From the NCBI RefSeq assembly GCF_004368965.1, contig NZ_SORO01000001.1, forward strand, positions 1,458,001-1,522,000: a stretch of DNA of 64,000 nt. The letters run 5' to 3'. Below are positions 30,314 to 39,893 of the stretch, one piece after another. The position numbers and the translations under genes were made by a program. Source of the DNA: Leptospira meyeri. GTDB lineage: Bacteria > Spirochaetota > Leptospiria > Leptospirales > Leptospiraceae. The notes under the pieces are model-generated. The model saw only the letters and a program-made list of their open reading frames with translations. It was not told where the DNA came from and did not search any database. The stretch's first letter is position 1, and every line of letters begins with the position of its first letter.

Positions 30314-31513
30314 ATGTTGTTTTTTGATTTTTTACATAGTTTGCAGAACGTTGAAAAAACAAGGAACTTCAATGTTTTCAAAGATTATTCTTTAAATGAA
30401 CTTTCCGAACTTTTTTTATTTTTAAAATCAAAACATAAAATACACAAACCGGTTCGGATCAGTGTTGTCGGCACCAACGGGAAGGGATCAACTTCTCACT
30501 ACCTTGCTTCTCTTTTGTCCCTTCTTGGATACAAAACGGGACTTTATACCTCCCCTCACTTATTAACACCACTAGAACGTTTTCAAATTTTCTTAGAGGG
30601 AAAACCAGAAGCTCCCAGAGAAGAGGATGTGGACTCGTTTTTTCAACATACCATCCTTCCCGACTTAGAAAGGTACCAGTCACTTTCGTATTTTGAATTT
30701 CTAACAGTTTTTGCTTATCTCTATTTTGCAAAAGAAAACACAGATTTCGAAATTTGGGAAGCAGGTCTTGGAGGAAGGCTTGATTCCACAAAACTAGTGT
30801 ATGCTGATTTTGTCATTTTAACAAAAATTGGATTGGACCATTCCGAAATTTTAGGAGATACCAAAGAAAAAATCTGTTTGGAGAAATTAGGTATCATAAC
30901 AGAGGTTTGTCGAAACCTAGTGGTGATGGATCCCGAAGATGATTCCTTACAAACTCTCATTCAAAATTTTTCAAAAGGAAAAACAGAGACTCACTTCCTC
31001 CCTCTCGAAAAAAAACTCACCTATCTAGAAACGAACTTTCTTTTTTCCCAAGCGGCCCTAATCCATTTGGTTCCCAACCTGACAACAAAACTCAAATCCA
31101 TTTCCTTTGGGTCAGTCGAAAAACCTCGCGGTCGAATGGAAGTTTTACAAACCTTTCCCGAAGTTGTTTTTGATCCGGCCCACAACCCAGATGCCATAGC
31201 CACCACCACCCAAGAGTTTGCCAAAACCCACCCATCCTTTTCCCTTCTTCTCGGTAGCCTTCCCGACAAGGACCGCGAAGGGATTCTGTCCCAACTGATA
31301 GGCCTTCCCCTCCAATCCCTGATTCTTTGGGAAGGAAATGGTTTTGGGGCCTTCCCGGAACTTCCACAAGTGCTAAAACCAATCACCACCAAAGTGCGGA
31401 CGGATGAAGAGCTTCGGCCCCTATTCCAAGGCAGATTTCCGGTATTGGTGTTAGGAAGTTTTCGCATTTATGGAATTGTGGCAAAATTAATACAAAATAC
31501 AACAAACATGTAA
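30314..31513 (+). CDS. folC: Folylpolyglutamate synthase / dihydrofolate synthase
   Basis: 399 residues, Mur-ligase fold. The P-loop is VVGTNGKGSTSHYLASLL, the folate loop follows (GLYTSPHL), EAGLGGRLDSTK and ILTKIGLDHSEILG are family motifs, and VFDPAHNPDA is the C-terminal hallmark (DxAHNP). It adds Glu to dihydropteroate and folates in the cytoplasm. Same strand as aroE and the downstream tetR, trpF and mutS. Confidence 0.94.
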   Translation: MLFFDFLHSLQNVEKTRNFNVFKDYSLNELSELFLFLKSKHKIHKPVRISVVGTNGKGSTSHYLASLLSLLGYKTGLYTSPHLLTPLERFQIFLEGKPEAPREEDVDSFFQHTILPDLERYQSLSYFEFLTVFAYLYFAKENTDFEIWEAGLGGRLDSTKLVYADFVILTKIGLDHSEILGDTKEKICLEKLGIITEVCRNLVVMDPEDDSLQTLIQNFSKGKTETHFLPLEKKLTYLETNFLFSQAALIHLVPNLTTKLKSISFGSVEKPRGRMEVLQTFPEVVFDPAHNPDAIATTTQEFAKTHPSFSLLLGSLPDKDREGILSQLIGLPLQSLILWEGNGFGAFPELPQVLKPITTKVRTDEELRPLFQGRFPVLVLGSFRIYGIVAKLIQNTTNM

Positions 31514-31533
31514 AATTAAACTTTACAAATGAA

Positions 31534-31573
31534 TCCTGAACGACATTGTTCTTTTAGGAAACATCGTTCAGGA
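31534..31573. promoter_or_regulatory. Inverted repeat covering the tetR ribosome site
   Basis: Arms TCCTGAACGA (31534-31543) and TCGTTCAGGA (31564-31573) with a 20-base spacer; the right arm contains AGGA, the likely ribosome site, and ends two bases before the ATG at 31576. A shorter GAAC-N6-GTTC lies inside (31538-31551). It could be an RNA hairpin that hides the ribosome site, or a DNA operator for autoregulation. Confidence 0.6.
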
Positions 31574-31575
31574 CC

Positions 31576-32196
31576 ATGCAAACTCCAAAAGAACACACAC
31601 GAAAAGAAATCTTACAAGCGGCTCGAGAGGAATTCATCCAACTCGGTTTTGAGAAGGCTAGTATGCGAACCATTGCGAAAAAAGCAAAGGTATCCACGAG
31701 TAATATCTACAATTACTTTGAAAACAAAGAACACCTTCTAACAGAGATACTACAGCCTGTCCTTTCGGGAATGGAAAAAGCCTTTGCTTATGTATCTCAT
31801 CCAGATTATTTCGAAAAAAGATTTAACGACAGTTATGAGGCATGGCAAGAGAGATTTCATATTGCCCTTGATTATGTTGATGCAAATCGAGATGATTTTA
31901 TTCTTCTCTTAACAAAATCACAAGGTTCTCATTTAGAAGAATTTCCAGATACGGTTCTCACTCGTCTTACCAAAATCAACTTTGACCAGTATAGCAATTT
32001 TAAAGAAAAAAATCCAAGTTACAAAGGGGAAGTGAGTGAGTTTGTTGTCCGCAACATCCTTTCCTTTTTTCTCAATATCTTTGTGCAGATGGTCCGCCAA
32101 GGAATTTCCAAACAGGATATGTTGGTCTATCAGGATAGTTTCCTTAAATTTTTACACTTTGGGTACAAAGGATCGATTGCCTCTGATCTGAGTTGA
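31576..32196 (+). CDS. TetR/AcrR-family transcriptional regulator
   Basis: 206 residues. N-terminal HTH: KEILQAAREEFIQLGFEKAS then RTIAKKAKVSTSNIYNYFENKEHL, the standard TetR signature. The C-terminal ligand domain is not recognisable. Start ATG at 31576 has AGGA upstream inside an inverted repeat, a plausible autoregulatory site. trpF begins at its stop codon region. Ligand and targets unknown; an operator-like GAACGAC element before ompL1 is a speculative target. Confidence 0.9.
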   Translation: MQTPKEHTRKEILQAAREEFIQLGFEKASMRTIAKKAKVSTSNIYNYFENKEHLLTEILQPVLSGMEKAFAYVSHPDYFEKRFNDSYEAWQERFHIALDYVDANRDDFILLLTKSQGSHLEEFPDTVLTRLTKINFDQYSNFKEKNPSYKGEVSEFVVRNILSFFLNIFVQMVRQGISKQDMLVYQDSFLKFLHFGYKGSIASDLS

Positions 32197-32200
32197 TTCA

Positions 32201-32226
32201 ATCTGGTTCCCATATGGGAACCAGAT
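32201..32226. promoter_or_regulatory. Perfect 26-bp palindrome over the trpF start
   Basis: ATCTGGTTCCCAT followed immediately by ATGGGAACCAGAT, 13-base arms without spacer. The preferred trpF ATG (32214-32216) is the first codon of the right arm. It can form a cruciform or RNA hairpin over the start, or bind a dimeric protein. Confidence 0.7.
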
Positions 32227-32846
32227 ACAAAATTAAAATCTGCGGAATCAAAGACCTGACCACATTGGAACTTTGTGTGGACCTGCAGGTCGATTTTGTT
32301 GGACTCAACTTTTCTCCGCGTTCCCCCCGTGCCATCAATGCCGATACGGCGGAATACCTTCTCAAGTTAAGAAAAAAATCAGGATTTCCCAAACTTGTAT
32401 TTTTGTTTTTTGAAAACAAACTTACGGAAATCGAAACGTTAACAAATCGTTTCCAACCGGACCTCATCCAACTCATCCGGGGTGATGCGTATGTAACTTC
32501 TCAAATTTGGAATGAATTTACAGAAACCAAAAAGTTATTACCTGCCATTCGCATCCAAACGAAGGTCACAAATGAAGAAGACCTGGAACCTAAATCAAAT
32601 TTAGTGATTTTAGATAGTTTTCAGAAAAATTTGGGTGGTGGGACAGGACATACTTTCCCTTGGGAATATGTAACATCCGTAAAACGACCTTTTTTACTCG
32701 CTGGTGGTATCACTCCTGATAATGTTAAATCTGCCTTGGAAACAGTTCACCCTTATGGGATTGATGTGGCCAGCGGAGTAGAAACCGACGGAATCAAAGA
32801 TCCAAATAAAATAAAAACCTTGGTACAAAATGTCCGAACACTATGA
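32214..32846 (+). CDS. trpF: Phosphoribosylanthranilate isomerase
   Basis: About 210 residues, standard for TrpF. KIKICGIKDLTTLE carries the catalytic Cys, FVGLNFSPRSPRAI and LAGGITPDNV with GIDVASGVE supply the phosphate-binding strands of the TIM barrel and the catalytic Asp (GIDVASG). It converts phosphoribosylanthranilate to CdRP in tryptophan synthesis. The ATG at 32214 sits inside a perfect palindrome; a TTG at 32193 overlapping the tetR stop (TTGA) is the alternative. It is away from other trp genes and its last 17 bases overlap mutS. Confidence 0.93.
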   Translation: MGTRYKIKICGIKDLTTLELCVDLQVDFVGLNFSPRSPRAINADTAEYLLKLRKKSGFPKLVFLFFENKLTEIETLTNRFQPDLIQLIRGDAYVTSQIWNEFTETKKLLPAIRIQTKVTNEEDLEPKSNLVILDSFQKNLGGGTGHTFPWEYVTSVKRPFLLAGGITPDNVKSALETVHPYGIDVASGVETDGIKDPNKIKTLVQNVRTL

Positions 32847-35352
32847 AGCATTGAATACTCCTGTTATGCGCCAGTATATGGAGGTGAAAGAACAACATCC
32901 TGATGGAATAGTATTCTTTCGTATGGGCGATTTTTATGAAATGTTTTTAGAAGATGCTAAAATAGCGGCTCAAATTTTAGACATCACCCTCACCAAACGC
33001 CAAAACCAAATTCCGATGGCGGGGATTCCATATCATGCAACCGAAAGTTATATTTCAAGACTCATTGCAGCTGGTAAAAAAGTCGTTGTTTGTGAACAAA
33101 CAAAACCCGATGATCCCAAAGCCAAAATTATGTCGAGAGAAGTGGTTCGCATCATCACACCGGGAACTGTGGTAGAAGATAACCTTCTTGGTGGATACCA
33201 AAACAATTATTTATCTTTGTATTACCGAGAAAAAAGTTCCGTCTACTTAGCGTTTGCTGACGTTTCCACTTCCGAATTATTGTATTTCTTTTTTTCAGAA
33301 AATGAAACGGAAAGAATAAACGACACCATCAAACGATTTTCCCCAAAAGAAATCATTTATACAGAGGAAATACCTCCTTTAGCCAAAGAATCTAAAATCA
33401 TCCTTTCCAAAATCCCTCCCGATTATCTTCCGAAAAAAAAAGGAGCAGGAATTGACACGGTTGTCCATGTACTCGATGCTTATCTTCAGTATAACTATCG
33501 CAAACAAAACTTTGTTTTTAAATCGCCTAGACGAATTGATGAAAACGAATATTTGGTTTTGGATGAACAAACCGTTTCTCATTTAGAACTCGTTGAAAAT
33601 CCCAACGATAAAAACCATACGTTGTTTGGGGTTCTCAATCGATGTATCACAGCTACCGGTAAAAGGTATCTCAAACAAAGGATACTATTTCCAACACGAG
33701 ATGAAAACAAAATCAAAGCACATTGGGATAAAATTGACATTCTTTCTGCCAATAAAAAAGAAAGGCAAAAAATAAAAGATTTGTTAGGTGATCTGATCGA
33801 CTTAGAGCGTGTTCTTACAAGGTTTCGAGTTGGGAAAGCTTTGCCTCGCGACTTTCGCGGGATTGAAAAAAGTTTAGAATCCACAGCAAGTATCAAATCC
33901 ATTTTGGATGGAATTGGTTATGACTTTTCCAAATTACCCAAAGAGCTGAATGCATTATCAAAACTATTTTTCGATACCCTTTACGATGGAGAACTTCCTG
34001 TTTTTTTGGGTAACTCCCCTTTTCTTAAATCTGGATTCAATAAAGAATATGATGATGCTATCCTTGCACGCGAAAAAGGAAAAGATTGGATTTTGGAATT
34101 GGAAGAGAAGGAAAAAAAAGCATCAAACATTTCTTCTCTAAAAATTCGTTACAACAAAATCCTTGGTTACTTTATTGAAATCTCTAAAGCCCAAGCGAAA
34201 GATGTTCCCAAACATTTTTTGAAAAAACAAACACTTGTTACAGGAGAAAGGTTCACTTCTCCCGAATTAGAAGAGTTAGAACGGGCCATCCTACAAGCAG
34301 ATGAAATCATCGAAAGGATTGAAAAAGAAAAATTTGAAGAATTAGTTGCACATTGTATCTCTCTTTATGAGGAGTTTTTAACTTTATCCAATGAAATTGC
34401 CTCTTTAGATTATCATCTTTCCCTCACAGAAACCAAAGAAGAATACCAATGGACAAGGCCCGAAATTCGTAACGATGGAATATTAAACTATTCCGAATCC
34501 CGCCATCCTGTTGTAGAAACTTTTTTACCGATTGGCGAACGTTTTGTACCCAATAGCCTAGAACTAAACCCTAAAGATAACGCTATTGCTGTGTTAACCG
34601 GTCCAAATATGGCCGGTAAATCTACGTTTATGCGCCAAATTGCAATCAACCAAATACTATTCCAAATGGGTTCTTATGTTCCGGCAAAAAAAGCATCGCT
34701 TGCGGTCGTGGATCGAATTTTCACTCGGATTGGTTCTGGCGATAACCTTACAAAAGGGGAATCTACTTTTTTTGTAGAGATGAAAGAGACAGCCACCATC
34801 TTAAACCAATTTTCAGAGAACAGCCTCATTCTATTTGATGAAGTAGGTAGAGGGACTTCCACCTATGATGGATTGTCTATTGCTTGGGCCATTTTAGAAT
34901 TTTTATCCGCCAAGTTTCCCAAACCAAAAACCATTTTTGCAACCCACTACCATGAACTGACAGAACTAGAAAAAGGAAATGGGATCTTTAATTTGTATTT
35001 AGATACGTTTGAAAAAGAAGGAGAGATCCTTTTTCTTAAAAAAGTCAAACGGGGGAAATCAAAACAATCCTTTGGAATTTATGTAGCAAAACTGGCAGGG
35101 ATTCCCGAAACCGTTTCTGATCGTGCGAAAGAAATTCTTTCGGGACTCGAATCAAAAAAAAGAGAAATAAAAATCAAAAACGAAGAACCAAGTTTGTTTG
35201 CCAGTTTAATGGACAACCAAACAACTAATCTTTCACCAAACGAAGAAAAGGTTCTAAAAAGATTAAAACAAATTGATCCAAATCAAATCCCACCGATGGA
35301 AGCGTTATCAATTTTGGATGAATTAAAAAGAATTCTCAAAGAGAAAGACTAA
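32830..35352 (+). CDS. mutS: DNA mismatch repair protein MutS
   Basis: 840 residues. Mismatch-binding FxE motif (FRMGDFYEMF) at the N-terminus, MAGIPYHA, clamp and lever domains, then the ABC ATPase with Walker A TGPNMAGKST, signature STFFVEM, Walker B LILFDEVGRGTSTYDG and ATHYHEL. It recognises mismatches and recruits MutL. Length fits MutS1. Its start overlaps trpF, and its last 30 bases overlap the convergent serB. Confidence 0.97.
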   Translation: MSEHYEALNTPVMRQYMEVKEQHPDGIVFFRMGDFYEMFLEDAKIAAQILDITLTKRQNQIPMAGIPYHATESYISRLIAAGKKVVVCEQTKPDDPKAKIMSREVVRIITPGTVVEDNLLGGYQNNYLSLYYREKSSVYLAFADVSTSELLYFFFSENETERINDTIKRFSPKEIIYTEEIPPLAKESKIILSKIPPDYLPKKKGAGIDTVVHVLDAYLQYNYRKQNFVFKSPRRIDENEYLVLDEQTVSHLELVENPNDKNHTLFGVLNRCITATGKRYLKQRILFPTRDENKIKAHWDKIDILSANKKERQKIKDLLGDLIDLERVLTRFRVGKALPRDFRGIEKSLESTASIKSILDGIGYDFSKLPKELNALSKLFFDTLYDGELPVFLGNSPFLKSGFNKEYDDAILAREKGKDWILELEEKEKKASNISSLKIRYNKILGYFIEISKAQAKDVPKHFLKKQTLVTGERFTSPELEELERAILQADEIIERIEKEKFEELVAHCISLYEEFLTLSNEIASLDYHLSLTETKEEYQWTRPEIRNDGILNYSESRHPVVETFLPIGERFVPNSLELNPKDNAIAVLTGPNMAGKSTFMRQIAINQILFQMGSYVPAKKASLAVVDRIFTRIGSGDNLTKGESTFFVEMKETATILNQFSENSLILFDEVGRGTSTYDGLSIAWAILEFLSAKFPKPKTIFATHYHELTELEKGNGIFNLYLDTFEKEGEILFLKKVKRGKSKQSFGIYVAKLAGIPETVSDRAKEILSGLESKKREIKIKNEEPSLFASLMDNQTTNLSPNEEKVLKRLKQIDPNQIPPMEALSILDELKRILKEKD

Positions 35353-36216
35353 GGCAGATAGATCAGTAAACTCAATCCAGTTTGTGATTTTTTCTTTTAA
35401 TCCAGATTTTGCGTGAATTCCGATCCCAATTCCTGCGGCTCCAAGCATGAGTGCATCATTTGCTCCATCTCCTACGGCAACGACTTGTGCTAAAGGAATC
35501 GAAAGGTCTTTTGCATACTGTTTTAGATAGATTTCTTTTTTTTCCCTATTGATGATCTCACCAAAAATTTCACCAGTAAAGGTGCCACCTACTTCTTCCA
35601 ATCCATTGGCTCTATAAAAATTCACGGGATATTTTTCAGAAAATAGTTTTAATACGGGAGTAAAACCGCCACTTAGGATTCCGAGTTTCGATCCATTGGC
35701 TGGAACAAATTGAAAAACTTTTTCCATTCCATCGTTAAGTGTCAAAAGATCATATACTTCTTTAAAACTTTCTTTTGAAAGTCCGGCAAGGTGTTTTACG
35801 CGCAACCGTAAGGCTTCGTCAAATCCCATCCCACCTTCCATTGCTTGTTTGGTGACAGTGGCAACGGCATCATAGACTCCGTGTTTTCTTGCCAACTCAT
35901 CAATGACCTCTTCTTTGATCACAGTAGAATCCATATCAAAAACAAAAAGAGACTCTTTCTGTTTCGGTAACAAAGCACCAAGAGATAAAAAATCAATCTG
36001 ATGCTCGGCTAATTTCTTGCGAACTGTTACAATTTTGTCTCGATTGAATGATTGATTATGTAAAATACGCATACAATGTAATCCAAAACGTTCTGCGTGG
36101 TAAACATTCGAATCACTTGCAGGCGAATAGGAATCACTTAACATTACATCGGTAAGAGTTTCAGAAAGAATAGAAGGGGAGATGGGAGAACAAGAAATAA
36201 GAAGTAGTGAATTCAT
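35323..36216 (-). CDS. serB: Phosphoserine phosphatase
   Basis: 297 residues. HAD fold: FDMDSTVIKEEV is motif I (nucleophile and acid Asp), GILSGGFTPV is motif II, and VAVGDGANDALML is motif III-IV. The first 80 residues form a weak ACT-like regulatory domain as in longer SerB. It makes serine from phosphoserine in the cytoplasm. It begins two bases after the SGNH gene stop on the same strand. Convergent overlap of 30 bases with mutS. Confidence 0.95.
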   Translation of the reverse strand: MNSLLLISCSPISPSILSETLTDVMLSDSYSPASDSNVYHAERFGLHCMRILHNQSFNRDKIVTVRKKLAEHQIDFLSLGALLPKQKESLFVFDMDSTVIKEEVIDELARKHGVYDAVATVTKQAMEGGMGFDEALRLRVKHLAGLSKESFKEVYDLLTLNDGMEKVFQFVPANGSKLGILSGGFTPVLKLFSEKYPVNFYRANGLEEVGGTFTGEIFGEIINREKKEIYLKQYAKDLSIPLAQVVAVGDGANDALMLGAAGIGIGIHAKSGLKEKITNWIEFTDLSALVFLFENSF

Positions 36217-36218
36217 TT

Positions 36219-36986
36219 TTACTTTTTTAAATAAGGTCTTAGTTTTTTACCCCAGAGTTCATATCCTTTTTCATTAAAATGAAGAATGTCTCCATTCGGA
36301 CGGAAAAACTCTTCTCTCAATGTTGGAAGATCTGAATTTCTCATAATATCCCAAACTTCTACATATTCGACATTTTTAGTTGTACGAGCCACTTGATTTA
36401 AAAACAAATTAAATACTGGGACAATTTGGTTGAGTTCTTTCACTCTTGTTGGAGGAACAGCGATGAGAATAATCTTCGTATTTTTGTTTTGTGCATGAAT
36501 TTTTTGAATGATGGAGATCAGATTGTTTTGCACCAAACTCAGGCACTTCCCTTCCCGAAAATCATTTCCACCAATTTCGATTACAATGGTATCTGGATGT
36601 AGGACAAGAACATCTTCATCGATGCGAGAAAGAAGTGTCTCTGTCATATCACCACCAATCCCGCGATTGGTGACCGACTGACCAGGAAATTCTTTGGCCA
36701 TCAAGTCTGGCAAAAACAAATGCACCAAACTATCACCGGCAAAAACAATATCCGTTTTTTTGACTTTAAAATTTTCTTGTGCGTATAACACACGCATGGG
36801 AAACCATGCGATCTCTAAATACTTTTTAAAGTTGGAATCGTCTCGCCACCCAGGCTCAGCAAAACATTGGAAACTGGTATCGAAATAATCACGTTTTGAG
36901 GAAGATTTACAGTCAGTAACACTCAAAACAAGGGCAAAAGCCATGCCCCATCGGAGGAAGAATTTAGTCCTGTTCTTGCGGTTCAT
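36219..36986 (-). CDS. SGNH/GDSL-family hydrolase, lipoprotein
   Basis: 255 residues. The N-terminus has a hydrophobic segment ending LSVTDC, a likely lipobox with Cys26. SGNH motifs are present: FAGDSLVHLF (catalytic Ser), NRGIGGDM (oxyanion Gly), EIGGNDF (Asn) and the end GDILHFNEKGYELW, where D and H complete the triad. It is probably an esterase or lipase-like enzyme anchored in the periplasm or outer membrane. The start overlaps the 59-residue gene by 23 bases and serB follows. Confidence 0.88.
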   Translation of the reverse strand: MNRKNRTKFFLRWGMAFALVLSVTDCKSSSKRDYFDTSFQCFAEPGWRDDSNFKKYLEIAWFPMRVLYAQENFKVKKTDIVFAGDSLVHLFLPDLMAKEFPGQSVTNRGIGGDMTETLLSRIDEDVLVLHPDTIVIEIGGNDFREGKCLSLVQNNLISIIQKIHAQNKNTKIILIAVPPTRVKELNQIVPVFNLFLNQVARTTKNVEYVEVWDIMRNSDLPTLREEFFRPNGDILHFNEKGYELWGKKLRPYLKK

Positions 36987-37143
36987 TCATTCGGAAGCGC
37001 TTTTGCCAATCTTTGATTTGGGCCTGCGCATATTCTTCCGTATCACAAATCCGAAATTCAATCGGGTTATTTGTGGTTGTCTCGATGAGTTTGGCTTCGA
37101 TATACCCGTTCTTTAACTTGGTTGTCTCAATGCGATATCTCAT
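36964..37143 (-). CDS. Small protein of 59 residues, unknown
   Basis: ATG at 37143 with GGAG eight bases upstream gives MRYRIETTKLKNGYIEAKLI and on to RMNEPQEQD at TAA 36964. It is charged, with no signal or membrane segment, and looks like a short beta-alpha protein. It fills the gap between the MFS gene and the SGNH gene and overlaps the SGNH start by 23 bases in another frame, a typical coupled arrangement. Family unknown; whether it is translated is inference. Confidence 0.65.
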   Translation of the reverse strand: MRYRIETTKLKNGYIEAKLIETTTNNPIEFRICDTEEYAQAQIKDWQKRFRMNEPQEQD

Positions 37144-37167
37144 CTGAATAGCTCCAAAAACCAGGAT

Positions 37168-38715
37168 TTAATTACCACGTATCTTTGCAATCTCTTCTAA
37201 AGTTTCATCTTCCTTGTATTTTCCAAAGAGAAAGATGGCGAGTAGACAGAATGCTGAAGCAAGAGGACCTGTCAAACGAACACCAAGCTCCCCTCCCGCT
37301 TCTACTTCTTCGACTTTACAAACGGTAGATTCCATACTTATTTTTGCCTCGACTCCTGGATTTTTTTTCAATTCTGACTTAGGTTCTGCGACAGAAGGAG
37401 CAATGATCCCTGTGACATGTGGTGATGCATTTTTCTTTGTTTCTCGATCGAGCCCCAAAAGAATTACTGTGCTAAAAATAAGAACCGCCAAAGTTTGACC
37501 TAACTTTTGCATAAAGGTTCTTCCCGCATAAAAGAGTCCCTCTCGCTTAGAACCTGTTTTTAATGAATCAAGTTCAGCGATATCAGCAAGAATCGCATTC
37601 GGTAAGATCCCAAGAATTGCTATGGGAACTGCAGCGATGGCAACGATCAAATAACCTTGAATATGCGGTGATAAAGGCAAAGAATCTTTTCCGACAAAAT
37701 AAATAGAAAGAAATAGTAGAAGAAAGATATAGAATCCAAATAAGACGGTTTTTTTCTTTCCGATCCTTCTTGCGATCCAGTTGACCACAGGATAAAAAGC
37801 AAACGAAACCAGTAACATCACAGTGAGGAGTTGTGTGACAAATTCACGTTCCAGCTCTAGAAGGACTGTTACATAATAAGAAATCCCTGTGGTGAGTATG
37901 GTCAATGCTAAAAAATAACAGAGATCCGACAAAGCGAAGTATAGAAAATTCTTATTTTTGAATGTAAGAAGGATGGCCTCTTTGAAAGGAACACTGGATG
38001 CTTCCGATTCACAATATGTTTTTTCGTGAATGGAAAATACGGGAAAGTACATACAGAGAGCCGCAAACGTACAAAGGATTCCCAGAGCATACTGACGGGA
38101 CACCAAAGTTTGAAGGGCACTGTCCCCATCAAAAACAAAAGAGGATTTTAAAACATTGGCAATCATTGGTTCTGTCGAAGCGACAATGATCCCCAAAGCA
38201 TATGTCACGGAAATATAGGTAGAAAGATTCAACCTCTCTTCTGGAGTATGCCCCAGTTCCGGGATAAGAGCAAAGAATGGTGTGACATACACTGTTAAAA
38301 ATAAATAAAATAAGAGCATACAACCGGTCATCCAAACCAAGTTGGTGGAAGATATATAGTTGTGTGGGGGAACAAAAATCAACCAACAGAAAACGGCTGC
38401 AGGCACTCCTCCAAGAAAAAGAAAGGGAATCCGACGTCCAAACCTTGAAGTAATCCGATCCGAGGAATTGGCAATGATAGGGTCAGTAAAAGCATCCCAC
38501 AAACGACCAAGAGCAGCCACAACACCAATGGTGGACAGTCCCCAAAAGGCCATCTTTTCAATTAGATCAGGGAAACATTCCTGTCCTGGTTTGGGTGCGG
38601 GAGGAAGATAAAAATAAACTTGGTGGAGGCCAATGATATTGATAAGAGTGGACCAACCCAATTGGCCGATCGCATAACTCATCTGTTTTCGAAATGGTAA
38701 AGAAGGTTTTCGCAT
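37168..38715 (-). CDS. MFS transporter, GPH (MelB-like) sugar:cation symporter family
   Basis: About 515 residues, twelve hydrophobic helices. GQLGWSTLINIIGLHQVYFY at the start and WDAFTDPIIANSSDR with RFGRRIPFLFLG in the first cytoplasmic loop match the glycoside-pentoside-hexuronide symporter family. A long hydrophilic loop with KKNASPHVTG before the last helices is unusual. ATG at 38715 is preferred over GTG at 38724 because GTGAG is close upstream, but this is uncertain. It follows bioB by about 59 bases; a vitamin transport role is only a guess, and the family usually carries sugars. Confidence 0.85.
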   Translation of the reverse strand: MRKPSLPFRKQMSYAIGQLGWSTLINIIGLHQVYFYLPPAPKPGQECFPDLIEKMAFWGLSTIGVVAALGRLWDAFTDPIIANSSDRITSRFGRRIPFLFLGGVPAAVFCWLIFVPPHNYISSTNLVWMTGCMLLFYLFLTVYVTPFFALIPELGHTPEERLNLSTYISVTYALGIIVASTEPMIANVLKSSFVFDGDSALQTLVSRQYALGILCTFAALCMYFPVFSIHEKTYCESEASSVPFKEAILLTFKNKNFLYFALSDLCYFLALTILTTGISYYVTVLLELEREFVTQLLTVMLLVSFAFYPVVNWIARRIGKKKTVLFGFYIFLLLFLSIYFVGKDSLPLSPHIQGYLIVAIAAVPIAILGILPNAILADIAELDSLKTGSKREGLFYAGRTFMQKLGQTLAVLIFSTVILLGLDRETKKNASPHVTGIIAPSVAEPKSELKKNPGVEAKISMESTVCKVEEVEAGGELGVRLTGPLASAFCLLAIFLFGKYKEDETLEEIAKIRGN

Positions 38716-38774
38716 GTTTCTCACTAGAGGCGGTAAAGTAGGAGCATACTACCGCCAAAAGTAAAAAAGGCAAA

Positions 38775-39830
38775 CTACTTTTTATGTTTATAGAGTTCTG
38801 GAAAATTTTTCTCGTCGTAAAGGAACTGTGACTCGTACTCATCCCATCCTTCTGGTATCCCTTCTGTAAATTCAGGAACCATAGAACAATCACGAATCAA
38901 GTTCATCGTTTGGGCCATCTCACTGCCTTTTACATTTAAGTATCCTTCAGCAAACAATGAATTGGCTACAAAAAGTGCCATAGATTGTAAAGAACCCAAA
39001 TGTCCTTCTCTTCCGGCGCCAATACGAATTTCTGAATCAGGATTGACCAATCGAAACATAGATAACACCCGAATACAAAATTCAGGAGTGAGTGAGGACT
39101 TCTGGATGGCATGTCCTTTGATAGGAATAAAAAAGTTAACAGGGATCGATATCACTCCCAACCGTTTGAGTTCAAAAGCAACTTGAACCAGATCCTTTAG
39201 TTCTTCTCCCATCCCAACAATAATCCCAGAGCAAAGGCCGATATCAGCTTCTTTTGCCGCTTCTAGCGTTGTTAGCCGGTCTTTAAAAGTATGGGTGGAA
39301 CAAATTTCGTTGTATTTAGATTCAGATGTATTGAGGTTATGATTGTAGCGGTCAAGGCCAGCGTCTTTTAAAGTCCTAGCTTTTTTTGCATCCAAAATTC
39401 CCGCAGACAAACAAACCTTCATCCCAAGTTCGCCGTTGATTTTAGAGATGGTCTCAGCCAATCGATCAACTGCATTGTCAGTAGGACCACGTCCAGAAGT
39501 CACCATACAAAAACGGTAAGCACCATTATCTTTGGCTCGTTTTGCATCTTCCCAAATTTCTTCCGGAGACTTTAATGAATACTCTTGAATTCCTGAATCT
39601 CCACCCTTTCTTTGTGCACAGTAACCACAGTCTTCAGGGCAGTAGCCATTTTTGATATTATCTAATATATGAATGCGAACACGATTGGTATAGTAACGAT
39701 TTCTTTCTTCCGAGGCACGAGCAACAACCGAAAGCAAAGGGACTTTTCCTTCTAGGATTTCAAGGGCTTCCACTTCCGTAATTAAGGAAGGTGAGGAGGA
39801 AACTGTTTTTTCTTGGACTTCTGCAATCAT
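38775..39830 (-). CDS. bioB: Biotin synthase
   Basis: 351 residues, radical SAM enzyme. [15 protein letters not shown] carries CxxxCxxC for the 4Fe-4S cluster, YNHNLNTS and [16 protein letters not shown] segments ([11 protein letters not shown]) are family motifs, and the conserved Cys and Arg ([11 protein letters not shown]) for the second cluster are present. It inserts sulfur into dethiobiotin in the last biotin step. It follows bioA by 63 bases, so bioD-bioA-bioB are probably one operon. No strong ribosome site is seen. Confidence 0.97.
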   Translation of the reverse strand: MIAEVQEKTVSSSPSLITEVEALEILEGKVPLLSVVARASEERNRYYTNRVRIHILDNIKNGYCPEDCGYCAQRKGGDSGIQEYSLKSPEEIWEDAKRAKDNGAYRFCMVTSGRGPTDNAVDRLAETISKINGELGMKVCLSAGILDAKKARTLKDAGLDRYNHNLNTSESKYNEICSTHTFKDRLTTLEAAKEADIGLCSGIIVGMGEELKDLVQVAFELKRLGVISIPVNFFIPIKGHAIQKSSLTPEFCIRVLSMFRLVNPDSEIRIGAGREGHLGSLQSMALFVANSLFAEGYLNVKGSEMAQTMNLIRDCSMVPEFTEGIPEGWDEYESQFLYDEKNFPELYKHKK

Positions 39831-39893
39831 GAGAACAGATTCTTTGTGACGCCAACCTGTGTAAACGAAGAAAATCTCTTCGTATATTTAGTC

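Noticed and set aside
38729..38756. GGCGGT...ACCGCC hairpin after bioB as a terminator.
   Set aside because: No T-run follows on the minus strand, and the MFS gene begins at once.
39840..39893. GTTTACA-like half of a BirA operator between bioA and bioB.
   Set aside because: Only one half-site (GTTTACAC on the minus strand) is seen; the matching TGTAAAC arm at the expected distance is missing.
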